Shown: positions 11,402-22,589 of the stretch, piece after piece | How positions within the stretch are numbered: the stretch's first letter is position 1 | How the letters are laid out: every line of letters begins with the position of its first letter | Source: Cercophora sp. LCS_1 | Lineage: Eukaryota > Ascomycota > Sordariomycetes > Sordariales > Lasiosphaeriaceae | Reading direction: 5' to 3' | Length of the DNA stretch: 64,000 nucleotides | Assembly (NCBI GenBank): GCA_036250225.1 | Contig: JAPZLL010000012.1 | Coordinates: 434,001 to 498,000, forward strand | Translations under genes and position numbers: made by a program | Notes under the pieces: generated by a model | The model's input: the letters and a program-made list of their open reading frames with translations, nothing else | Database searches by the model: none | Told to the model about the DNA's origin: nothing

Positions 11402-12610
11402 ACCGCACGTTGGCCGTGTTGTGGTTGATCCCAGGCTGTCCCACGATAGCCGAGGAACAATGACTATTAGTTCCAAGTCCCCTCACTTCTCAACGGCATG
11501 TCCGGGTCTTGACGATTGGCTTGCCGCCATTGATAGCCTTTAAGCGAGTGGCTTTGGTGGCGTTCGGACCGGTCAAGGTTGGCACCTTGTCTTTTTTCCC
11601 AAAGGTTTTGGGGCGAGCATTTGTTTTCCCAGATGTAACTGTACTGAGGCCTTGCAAAACGGGCGCGACTTCGCTCTCAGAGTGCTACCTGGCGGAAAAG
11701 CAAGCAAAGGTGGAGAGGTTGGCAATGGATTTTGCAGATGCCTAGGCGGGTTGGACGGCCGGGCATACAAAGCGAACAAGTGTTTCGCTAGAGAGGATGA
11801 TGAACAGACTGCACTTGGCGGTTGGTCCATGGCAGATGAACCAGCTGGGCAGATTTGGGCTTCCCTTTGTGTCACGGTGAGAGGCAGATGCTGTACAGAT
11901 AGGCCCAGACAAGGCGCGGCATGGGTGAATGATGAGTAAACCGGGAGTGATGCCTATGGGCACAGATATTATATCAGATAGCTTGTGAGAAATGAAAATG
12001 ACATGAAAACAAGAACCCTGTGCCGACTTGCTGCGTCTATGGGGACGGACATAAGGCTTGAAGTGGTCCAGTCAAGCGGGAACATGATGAGATTGACGAG
12101 TTGAACCCGCCAGACCCAAGGAACCGGGAAACCAAAGAGCGGGAAGGATGGTGCGTGCCATGCCGAGGGAACAAAACGTGCACCCTCGACAAAGCTCGCT
12201 TATCAGCTGATGGCCGAGGACCAGGCGTCGATAGGCTCGACACAAAGGTCTTTTCAGCTCTCTAGAACCTGGGAAGACCTGCGACCTCATCTCGCTGCAA
12301 ACATTGAATGACGTATCTCGCGCCGATAGACTTGAAAACCACCACCCAAAACTGATCAGGTCTTGTATCTAGCCGAGTCTGTCTGGTAGCATAATCAGAA
12401 CCATATTGAAGCTAGGGTCTTTTGTGTGCCCGACTTGGCGGTCCCGGCCGGTGCTGCGCCGTACTCTAGACTAGACTGTTACTCGAGATACCTAAGCGAA
12501 TGCGATGGCACTGTCCTAAGAAAGACCGGACCGAACGAGTCCCGACCGCGTCCCGAAAGAGGCAGCCGCGATGGGGACGGTTGCCGAGCGTCTGTCTCGG
12601 AATTTGATTT

Positions 12611-12634
12611 GGTCCTTGGTCCTTGGTCCTTGGG
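12611..12634 (+). repeat. 8-bp tandem repeat (GGTCCTTG x3)
   Basis: Three perfect head-to-tail copies of GGTCCTTG lie 34 bases before a second, unrelated minisatellite. Confidence 0.9.
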
Positions 12635-12668
12635 ACGGGTCTAGATCCGGAGCGCGGGGTTATCTCGG

Positions 12669-12721
12669 TCACTCAGGTCACTCAGGTCACTCAGGTCACT
12701 CAGGTCACTCAGGTCATTCAG
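12669..12721 (+). repeat. 9-bp minisatellite (TCACTCAGG x5 plus partial)
   Basis: Five perfect copies of TCACTCAGG are followed by a diverged partial copy, TCATTCAG. In one frame it would read as repeated Gly-His-Ser, but that frame has no other protein-like features. Confidence 0.92.
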
Positions 12722-13285
12722 CGTTCGGCACGCGGGGAGAAGAACAAAGGACGGTGGGATGGGAACCTCGAGGGGTTTTGATCCGGCTGGGTCTGGCCGG
12801 GAGGGACAAAGAGATGGGGTTCTGGCGTGGTGGAATTGCTGTGGGGGAGATGGGAGGTGGGTTGTTGAAAAGGTAGATGTCGAAGGTGTAAAAGCGTGAT
12901 GAAAAGGTACATGTAAAAAGGCAATGTAGAAGGGACATAAGGGATAGATGTAAATGGATGTAAAAGGGGTTAGCTCATGGAGAAATGAATGTTTACCAGC
13001 ATAATTCAGCTGATGGACATGACTGATACTTCAACCACTCAAGCATCTTATAGTACATATAGCATATCGTCGATCGCAAACTGAGGAGGATATTTTCTAA
13101 GCCATTCGCTCGTATCCCGGGCCACGAGGGCAAACAATTCGCCCCTGAAACGCCATTCATCCCCCAGCCCATACCTATACCGTATGTATACACTTTGCAA
13201 CCGTAATCTCCGCCCATTCTTAGAGACCCGCCGTATATAGTCCTGATGCAATGAAAACCAAAAGAAAAATCGTAAACAGTTCAAA

Positions 13286-16200
13286 CTAAAAGGGATACAT
13301 GCCCTGTCCTCCGCCTCCGTTGCCTCCGTTGCCTCCGCCTCCTGGGGGTCCGTTTCCGCCCATGCCGTCGACCGGAACTAGGCCGATACCTGGAAGCCCC
13401 CCGAGCCCGATGCCCATCTGTGACATTTGCGCGAGCCATGGTGGTTCTTGCATGATGTAACGCACGCCGTTTTCCATGCTGCCCATGCCCAGGTTGCCGT
13501 CTTGGAGCTCTTCTAGCGTCCAGTCCATGGCTTGGGCAAAGTCGTCTCCCAGACTTGTGTAGTCAAAGTCGGCAGCAAAGGCGCTGTTGAGCCACGGCAC
13601 CATGGGGTGGCTCTGCGTTCCCGCGTGACTTATAGGCGGTGGCTGCGGCCCAATGGCTGACGGTGCAAGATGCGGAGGTGGCGCCGAGTCTGCTGCTGCT
13701 GTGGCCGGAGGAGGTGGAGAAGGATCCGAAGGCCCGTACATGTATGTCGGTGGTGGAGGACGTGATGTGGCTGCGTTGTTGTTGTACCATGCCGCGTTGT
13801 TGCTGTTGCTTGGTGGTGCGGAGGAGAGGATATCGGCGTTGCTGGCACGGGTGCTGGCGCCTGCTACCGAATCGTTTGTTGCGACCTCGGAAAGGAGTTG
13901 GAGAGGAGTGTTCGCCGTGGTAGAATACTCTGCTGGAGGGGCGGGTGTGCTGCTCCCGGCCTTATCGCCGGTATGTTGACGACTCTGGTAAGGGGTCGGA
14001 AGGGTATCAGGGGCACCCGGAGGACCAAGAGAGGCACTAGAGGCTTTGCTTGACCCAGCAGGAGCAGCCATGGGATTTCCCGACTTCTGCTTCTGGAACC
14101 AGGAGCGCAGCATGACGAGGACGACAAGGAACTTAGCCGCCGGTCGGCTGCGGTCGTCAGCGGCGGTGGCGCGGAACTTTTCGAGCAAATTCTCAAGATG
14201 CTGCTCAACCTTCATGTTGTCTTTGTTGATGATCTTTCCGAGCTCGCTCTTGGATGACGATGCAGCAAAGTACATCTTGATCAGGACAACAACAGCATAA
14301 GCGACGCGCACAAAGTTGAAAACAGGCAAGCAGCGAATGTCGACTGGATCGAGCGACAGAAACACTTCGAATATGCCATCGATGGCTGACAGACATGCTG
14401 ATATGGCGTTGATATGCGCTGGCGTGAGAGGCGTGTCTGATGAATAGTCGCGGAAAGCATCGATCGACGGCGGCTGTCGCACGTCTTCGACAAAGTCGCT
14501 GTTTGTAGCCACCTCATGCATGTAGAGATTCAACACATGGAAGCTCAATTTTAGCGAGGCTGGGACGCCCGTTAGAACATTTTCCTGAAGGACTCAGCGT
14601 GTTGGGCTTACCTTGCTGTAACTCCTTTGGGATTGCGCTGCTATACCTCTCTAGCTCACGCTCAAAGCCCCTGAGCGCATACTGCGTTCTCGAGTCCGAA
14701 ATGTTGGGTGCCGATGTCGGATCGTCCATCGAGAGCAAAACCCCGACCTCCTCGGCCAGCTTGTGTGTCCATATCAGGTGGCAAAAGTACCTGTCTGTCG
14801 GTGCGGCGTCGGGGGACGACTCGAGTACGTCGACACACTCGGCCAGGAAGGGTGTCCATCGGACCAAATTCGGCCGGTGTAGCGCCATTGACGTGTTCGT
14901 GGCCAGAAAGTAACACGCCAGCCAAGTCCTCCTCGCCTCGATCGTGGTCGGATCCGGCGGCGCATTCTTCTTGAGAGGGTGGTCGCCCCATCCCTGAGGG
15001 ATGTGTTTGCGGAACCCACCCTTGGCCTGCTTCTTTCTTCCGAGTCCAATATCGATGGCCATAACCGCGGCAACGTGCACGAGCTGGTAGAATTTAAGCT
15101 CCTCGAAATGCTCGGGTGGCCAGTACCAAATCACCGCCACCTGCAACGCCTGCACCAGCTCCAGGCTCTTTTGCCCAACGATGATGACCTTGTCGGCAAA
15201 TATCTGCATCAACTCTTTGGTCAACACCTTTTGGATATGCGGCATCTCCGACGACGCAGCCGCCATGACCGAGTGGAACAGCATAGGCTTTGTCTGCCTC
15301 AACTCCTCGGCCGTCAAATCCGACGGAAACACAACACACGGCAGGTGCGGGGCCATATGCTTGGTATACCTCGTAAACAGCTCGTTTGCTTGTGCCATGG
15401 TCAATATGCCACGATCCACCAAGTCTGGTGTCTCCTCAGGCGATTCGAGCCTCAACGGTGGTGCACTGGGTACCCTCGGGATTGCCTCGCCCGCTTCCCC
15501 ATGTTTCCTCTTCTGCCCCGTAACCGGTGGTGAGTATCCCTTCGCGCCCGCCATATTGATATCGATAGTCCCATATGACGACATGGTCCTGTTTGCCGCG
15601 TGAGCTCTCTGGGAGCCCATCGAGGCAGACCGTTCCCGAACCTGCTCCCTGACCTGCGAGGCCCAGTCCCGCACCGCCAAGTTCGCCGTCTCACCGGGCC
15701 TCGTGTTGCTGCTCGGCTCGTCCTCCCTCTTGGTCACCACCACCGCAGGCGGACTGCTCATGCTTCCAGTGACCGAACCCCCGCCACGGGTAGCTTGCAG
15801 GCTGGCCGTGAGCGCATCAATCTTCTTCTCCAGTTCGGCAACTCGGTTGTCTGTTTTCTTTTGTCGTTTCCTCGTCGGCTGCGTCACGACGCAGGCGCGG
15901 CCAGCCTTGGCGCACCGCCTACACGGGCCCTCGGGGTTTGCGGCGTCGGGCTCGCAGCGCACTTTCAGGCCACGGCAGCTTTCGCAAGCGCGCTGCTTCT
16001 TGGGATCGTTGGGATCGCCCGGGGCGCCGGGGACGCCGCCCTCGGGGGTTGCGGGGCCGCTACTCGAGTTGGCGCGCTGGTGTTGTTGGTGGTGGGGTTG
16101 CGGATGCGTCTGGTTCAAGGATCCGTGGGATCCGTGCGAGGCGTGCGTGTACGGCGGCGAGGGCGACTGCGTGAGGACGTGGTGATTGTATTGCTGCGCA

Positions 16201-16475
16201 TGATGTGACGGCGGTGGCTGCTGCTGCTGCTGCTGTTGTTGTTGCTGCGTATGATGCTGTTGCTTGTGTCCTGGCGATGGTTGATGCTGGTGTTGCGCTG
16301 CCGCTGCTGCTGGATGTGGTTGTAGCAATGGCAGCTGCGACGCCGACGTCGACGACGACGAGGTTGACGCCAGCGTTTTGTGCTGTTGGGTTGGCGTCGC
16401 AGGCGGACCTGGTCTCAGTCCAGCGCCCGAAGGGTCGCGCAACCGGGGATCCAACGGCGCTGAGCCCGGATCCAT
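13286..16475 (-). CDS. Zn2Cys6 fungal transcription factor with polyQ tract
   Basis: Exons 16475..14612 and 14559..13286 give 1045 residues. The N-terminus is Pro/Gln/His-rich with an interrupted polyglutamine tract near residues 76-88. The binuclear zinc cluster (about 163-200) is complete: CX2CX6CX10CX2CX6C, starting RACESCRGLKVRC. It is followed by a basic linker (PTRKRQKKTDNRVAELEKK) and a short coiled coil for dimerisation. A fungal-specific middle homology region follows (about 320-740), including LPCVVFPSDL, ARRTWLACYFLATN and RPNLVRWTPF. The C-terminus is Pro-rich, then acidic/hydrophobic (DFDYTSLGDDFAQAMDWTLEEL), a likely activation domain, and ends Gly-rich. The 52-nt intron has GTAAGC, CTAACG branch and TCCCAG acceptor. 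The start MDPGSAPLDPRL has a GCCATGG context. The DNA target is unknown. Confidence 0.9.
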
Positions 16476-17452
16476 GGCCGCTGGCGTTTTGCGCGTTACA
16501 GCGTCGTTTTGTGCTGGCGTCGGTGACGACGATGGCGGGCGGCCTTTGTGTTCCCGACTGCCGATGCGCCGTTGCTCCTTATCAGTGTCGGACCTCGGGG
16601 GGAAAAGTTGTCGGGCAAGGACCACCGAGCTTTCCGAGTCCAGGGAGAATTGTTGACTGGGGGGAAGCCTAGAGCCACAGAATAGCCTGTTTTTGTCAGT
16701 GTCCGTTTAGCCTGATGGCTCCGCCCCCATGTCCAAGGCTCCTGCCTCAAGTATGACAAAGACATCGCTCCTCGGCAGATTCGGAGTCCGACATTGGGAT
16801 TCTTACAGTGCCCATCTGAAGTGCTAATTATGCCCAAATCGTACGTCTTACTTCATCACGTCTTTGACAACTTGGACCATTCGCACTCTCATTGATTCAC
16901 TCGCAATTTCAACCGCGCGCATGCAAGAGGTTTTGGGGATTTTGAACAAAGACGCACAAAGAGAGCGTTGGCTCCAGGATAAATGACAACACCCAAACGC
17001 CCTGCTGTTCGCCTGTTGGCGGCCAATGCCCAGAGCACATCTGCTCCCCCAAGACACGGTTCAAAACTCAAGCCTAAATACAAACAGTCCCCCGAGAAAC
17101 CCAAGAACTCCCAAGACCACCCCAGAACGCCACATCATGGCCCTGGATAATGTTACAGATTAAACCTCTGCGCTCGGTATCTCCTTCACTACACTCGCAG
17201 ATTCCTAACTATATCGTTTCCTCATGTGAGCACGTGCCGCTAGGCCCCGGTCCATAGCTAGGTTTCTTGTCCTGCTTCATCCCATCTTCCATCGTCTGCT
17301 CCACATATATCGTAAGTAAATAAGAAACGCAAGAAAAAAAAAAAAAATGATAGAATGGTATCTTTTGCCAGCCAACACAGCCGGATATTTCCGTGCTGCT
17401 TATGTACAATCGCATGAAATAAAAACAAAATGCCGACGAACTCGCTACATTG
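16476..17452. other. Intergenic region upstream of the Zn2Cys6 factor
   Basis: Nearly 1 kb holds the promoter of the minus-strand transcription factor and the 3' end of the RhoGAP gene. A run of about 14 A (17333-17346) is present. No gene was seen. Confidence 0.5.
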
Positions 17453-20400
17453 TTAAAACTGGCTCTCCTCCCTCAATCGACTCTTCGATCCTTGGTGGGT
17501 TAGATTGCCCATAAACATGGCGCTCTCCCGCCGATTCTTGATGTAAGGTTGCTCGTACGGTGCTGGCGCAAGTCCATTGTTGCCGTAATGCGGTTGGTCG
17601 TAACCCGGGTTTGTTTTGAACCCGGTCGGCGTGTGGAGCTGTGTTGGGTCGAAACCGGGTGGGATAATAAACCCGCTCTCATAAGCCGGCCTCATGGAGA
17701 CATGACTCCCGGGCTGAAGGTTCTGCTGCGCTAGAAATTGTGGGTCGTACGACGGTGCCTGCGGTTGCGGCGGTGGTGTTGGTGTGCTTCTCGATTGCAT
17801 CGTCGCGGCGTTCAGGGTTGCTCTTTGCTGCATGCTCATTGGCGGCGGTGTTGGCGAACTTCGACTGGCCTGCCCCTCCATCACCGCCTCCATCAGCCTC
17901 TGTCTGTGAGGAGAATCGCTGTGCGATGTTGATGGGCGGCCATCTGACGGGCGCCGCTCTTGAAACGACGGCCGTTGCTCCTGGAAGGACGGTCGCTCCG
18001 AGGGAACCGAAGAGGGATGGCGCTCATGACCCTCAGGTTCGGTGGTTGGCAGTTCGTACTCGTTGGGGGAGATACCGAAAATGGGCTCGTAGTTCTGGAG
18101 AAACATGGCGAAAACTGGGGCTGGTATGTTAAGAGTTGGCGAAAAGACGATTCCGACGTTGCGGACCGTCATCTTGTTCACATCCGAGTGGTCAATGATC
18201 CTGATGAGGAACGCAATCAGATACTTTAGAAGCGCCGCGTTGGCTTGAGGAAGCCGTTCGACAAGCTCCGAGAGTGCTGCAATCTTCTCGTTCTTATCGG
18301 TCATTTCAGTGACGCCGATGAACTCGATTCGCAAATCGCTGGTCAGGATCGTGTTGGGTAGCTCACGCAAGTACATCTTGAGGAGACCCGCGACAGCGTG
18401 GATGTCGTGGTATTGCGGGTCGGTAATCAGGTTGATGTCGCTTTCGTTGTTGAATCGCTCCTTGAGTTGCTTGATGACCAAATTCGACCCACTGAGGCGG
18501 AAAATGCCCTCTTCGTAGATCGCATTCTTCGCTTCGAGGTACTGAATGCACCGGTAAACAACCGCAGGCAAAGGCACCCTGATGTCCATAGGAGCATTGT
18601 AACGGACGGCCTCAGCAAGTGAGGCACCAAACACCTGCCGCACTGGGCCTCCGTTAAACTGTCCACCCCCTCCTTGTCCCCCGTTGCTGCTCTCACCTCC
18701 GAAAAGAGAGTCATTACCGTCGCTTGACGATCTGGTCTTGGGGCCGAACCCGAAAAAGCTACGCTTTCGAGCTTTCTTCTCATCCTGAGTTGGTGGGGCC
18801 AAGCCCATGCCCAGCTTGCTTCCCCAAGCCTCCGAGCTGGATATGACCTGAGGATCGCGCGGGGCTGAGATGGCATAAGCAGCCTGTGACGACATGGTAA
18901 GCCCGGCGCTCGGTGGCGCGCCCTGCGGAATATCGCCCTGTCGCGTTGTCTCGTAGCTGACCCCGATCAAATCATCATCGTTCCCATTTTGCTTTTGCGC
19001 GCCCCGACCCTGGTTCTTCTTCTTTCCGTTCACTCGTTCTGCGCCATTGGAAGTTTGTCGGTCGTGTGCTGTGCCGGGTCTGGGATGGTCTTCCTCATCT
19101 GGGTCCCGGTAGTCGATCCACCGGAGCAGAGCGTCCACCCATTGGTCACGCTCTTGGTCGCTCTCGGCACACAAGACATGCTTGGTCACACTGTTCGGGT
19201 CCTTCTTCTTCGGCTCGAGAATTAAGAAGGCGTGGCGGTATTGGTTATCGAGGTCTTCACCGCCGCCAGCTCTCGCTGGAGAACCCTCGGTACCGTGTTG
19301 GGACTGCTTCCCAATCTGTGCCTTCGGCAGCTTGATGGTTCCCAGATGTGCACCGCCGGGGGTTTCGTAGTACTTGAGGTGAGGGCCGTCGAGAACGAAG
19401 AAGCGCGCCTTCCAACCACCAAAGTTCTTTCCTCGCTTGGTCAGATAGCCGCTGCGGAAAGGACGTCCATCCGGACCGATCTTCTGGCTGGACTCGGGAT
19501 TTGATTCAGCCGTTGATGACCCGGTCTCGTCAGCATTGGGAGGAAGTGTGTTGGTCGACAGGTATTTACACAGCTCCAGCGCGGTGTTGGTATCCAGGGG
19601 GGTGTTGAGAAGCTCATCCAGATACAGATTCAAGGCCACTCGCCGAGCATCAAGCTTGGCCGGTGCGTGTCCGCTAAACAGCGACCGATCGGGAGTCTTG
19701 GCCGTGAACGCCGAGCACTGCTTAAGTCTTTGATCCAACTTGGAGAGTGACACTGAATCCTTTTCAACCCGCCACAGCTCTCCGCCATCCGCTCGAGAGA
19801 AGATTGCCAAGGTAAATACGGGGTCCTCCTCGAGCTGGGTCAAAGACAAGAGACTAGCCCTCGAGGGTTTCATCCGAGAGGAAGCAACTCTAATGTCAAC
19901 GGATGGCAGGGCATTGGGTGGCAACAGTAAATCCGGATACTCGTCTGTGACAAGACCCTTGAAAATCCTCGTTCTTCCCGACGCGCCATCGTGGGTGCTC
20001 TTGGTGGGGCTGGATGAGTCGACGCTATCGGGCCCCTTTTTGAAAATGTTCAATGGCTTGGGAGTAGACAGAACCAGGGGCTCTCCAGCAGCAGGTGAAG
20101 GTGTCTGGAGGGGCGTATTCGGTGGGAGCGGAATCGGGGCTCGTGGGGGCCTAGGCGACAGCGGCGCCCCTGGAAAGCTCGAAACACCCAACGGCGAAAG
20201 AGGCGGGGAGTTGACAGGCGACCTAAGGTTCATCGGTCGCGGGCTCGCTGGAAGACCAGGACTCAGGAGCGGCGCGGAGATCGTCCGAGTCTCAATGTCC
20301 TGGCCAGCAGTTCCGCTTAAAACGCCCGCGAGAGATGCGGCCTCGCGTTGAGGTTGGCCAATCTGCATGAATCTTGGGGTGGCTGGCATTTCAACCTTGG

Positions 20401-22589
20401 GTGTTGGAGGCACCTCCTTTGGCGTTCCTTTGCTGCTACTCTTCTTGCTCTTCTTAGAAGCACTTCGAGCCTCAGCTTCCCTGAGCGCCAAGATTTCACG
20501 ATCCTTCTCATCCTCCTCTCGCGTTCTGCGGCGACCCCTTCGTTCGTCATGCCTGATTTCGTCGACTTCAAGAATGTCGTCGTAGTCGGTATCTGTCTCC
20601 AGGTCCTCGTCAACAGGAATTGTCGGGCTCTGTTGCTGAAGGTTTCTGAGGTGAAGAGGTGCTGGTGGCGGTTTACGCGGGGGCGGAGCCGGTGGCGGAG
20701 GGAATTTGGCGATGCCGTCGTCCAGACTCGAAACTCTTTGTGGGAGAACAGTAGGAAGCTGAGGGGGTGGGTTCCGAGGCGGTGGCTGCTGCGGTAAGCC
20801 GCGGGATGGTGGAATGCCAAAGTCAATGCGGAGATCCTTGGCTTCGTCCGCCTGCTTCCTCACAGCCTCGGCCGCACGTTCCTGTGCGTCATGGTCGAAT
20901 TGATCCAAGGCATGTTCGCTCGGCTTCGGCATTGTGTGTGAAGGATCCAGTATCTCGCCCACTGCTGATTTCGGCCCATTCATGGTTGCTTGGTCTGCAG
21001 GAGGCGTGATCGGGTAAGGTGCCATGGCCACATTGATCGGGGACTGCTTTTGGCTGTCCGAATCCAATCCTGGCGACACTGGAACTTCCAGCACCCGCTC
21101 TTTCGGTGCGCTCGTCTCGCGAGGCTCATTTCTGATTGCCCCTTGCACTCTCGGCGGCGGCACAGCCGGAATTGGTGGAACGTCGCCTTCTGACATGAGC
21201 TCCTTCAGCCTCGCTCTGTATTTTTCCTTGTCCTTCAATGCCCTCTCGAGGTCCTTATTAAGGCCCAGGATCATGGCTCGTTGTTTATCGACAAGACGCC
21301 ATAACTGCGCATTTTGCTGCGACTGTGAGTTCTTTTCCTTGAGAAGATACTGGATTACGGCCTCGGGACTGCCCGCCGTTTTGATTAGGTTGGCGATATC
21401 CCCCGCCCCTGGGGCGTTCTCCTGGGACGCCTTATTAGACCCAGACCTCGAGGATATCGCAGAGATTGCCGAGTCCATCGACGAGTTTCTCGGCGCACCT
21501 TTGGCGAGCTCTGCCCGCACACTGGTGGAACCAGCCATGGCCGAGGGCTGGCCGGAGGGGTTGCCTCCTAGAGGTTTCGGGTTCACGACAGGATCGGAGA
21601 CGCTGCGTGCGTCATTCGGGAACCGTTGGGAGAAAGAAGGAGGCGCCGGTCTGGCAGGAGGATGGTCAGCATGAGGCTCAACGCTCAACGAGCGCGGCAG
21701 CAGACGCTGCCGCCAATGGCGGGGAACAAAAAACGAGCGGTCCATCGCAACGTACCCTGGGCTTCTTTCTTCTGGCGTTGTTGCGCCCGAGGATTCACTA
21801 TTATAGTAGGTTTTCGCCGTCGCCTGTGGGGGGCGCTCGTCAGGGGCTGACGTGGTGACTATGCGGGGGACGGCCGCAGTTGTGTAGGATTCGCGAACTG
21901 GCGACGGTGAATCGGCGCTCGACGACGTTGGGCCGGGACTCGTTGGCGGCGAGACAGCACTGCTTGAGTGGAGTGGGCTTGGTTCAGGTTTCCTTACGGA
22001 CCTACAGCGGGCGAGGGTATTGGATCAGTATTTGTGGACACTGCATGGCCTAACGCAGTCACACGACAGAACGAACACCAAGTAAATCCTGGGGGCAAAT
22101 CGGCTTAGACTGGTGTGTTTGCTGTCACCAATGCTCTGCCCCTCTGAGCCGTCTTTGATTCCCAATCTTAAGCCCAAGACGTTCGAGAAGCATCCGAGTG
22201 GAGGAGACACGACGGGTGGATGGGTCCAGGAACCAGGAACGGTTTTTTGATGGAGAAAAGTGCTGCAACAAAAAGGAACGCTGCCAACACAACCAGACCC
22301 CCGACCAAATAGGACAGCCGAAGACAATGGAACACGACAACCAGAAGAAAGACTTCCCGTACCTTGAACTCGCCGAGGACGGCGGCGACGGCGTTGGTAA
22401 AGGGCTGCTCGATGGATAGCCCAATATCTGCGTTCTCCCGATCGTAGGGCTATCCTGAAAATTCGAATCCATAGACTGTAGTAGTAAGCTCGAGTCGCTC
22501 GACGACGCCAAAGGATGCTGAGGCTGTTGGCCGAAGAGAAGTTGGTTTGTTGGAGGACCTTGGTCGCCCTGGAGCGCAAGCTGCGACAT
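17453..22589 (-). CDS. bem3: PX-PH-RhoGAP protein of Bem3 type
   Basis: RhoGAPs of Bem3 type switch off Cdc42 at polarity sites on membranes. Predicted exons 22589..22363, 22001..21756 and 21650..17453 give 1556 residues. The order is: disordered N-terminus; coiled coil near 250-310 (ending LERALKDKEKYRARLKELM); Pro-rich linker with PPPAPPPRKPPP; PX-like lipid-binding domain about 740-865; PH domain about 885-1010 (SGYLTKRGKNFGGWKARFFVL); RhoGAP about 1160-1350. The catalytic arginine finger is visible in GIFRLSGS (Arg1209), with the NLVIKQLKERFN and NVGIVFSPTL helices. The C-terminus is disordered with repeated RPSFQE. Intron 2 (105 nt, GTACGT...GCCAG, CTGAC branch) is a multiple of three, so splicing is not forced by the frame. 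PX-PH-RhoGAP order is diagnostic for Bem3; length exceeds the yeast protein. Confidence 0.9.

Larger units (their letters stand above)
11402..13285. other. Convergent intergenic region with minisatellites
   Basis: About 1.9 kb lies between two convergent genes. It includes an 8-bp and a 9-bp tandem repeat (12611-12634 and 12669-12721) and otherwise no coding pattern. It should hold the 3' ends of both flanking genes. Confidence 0.5.

Noticed and set aside
16205..16672. Plus-strand Ala/Val-rich frame over the polyQ region
   Set aside because: Arises from the complement and frame shift of CAG repeats in the transcription-factor gene.
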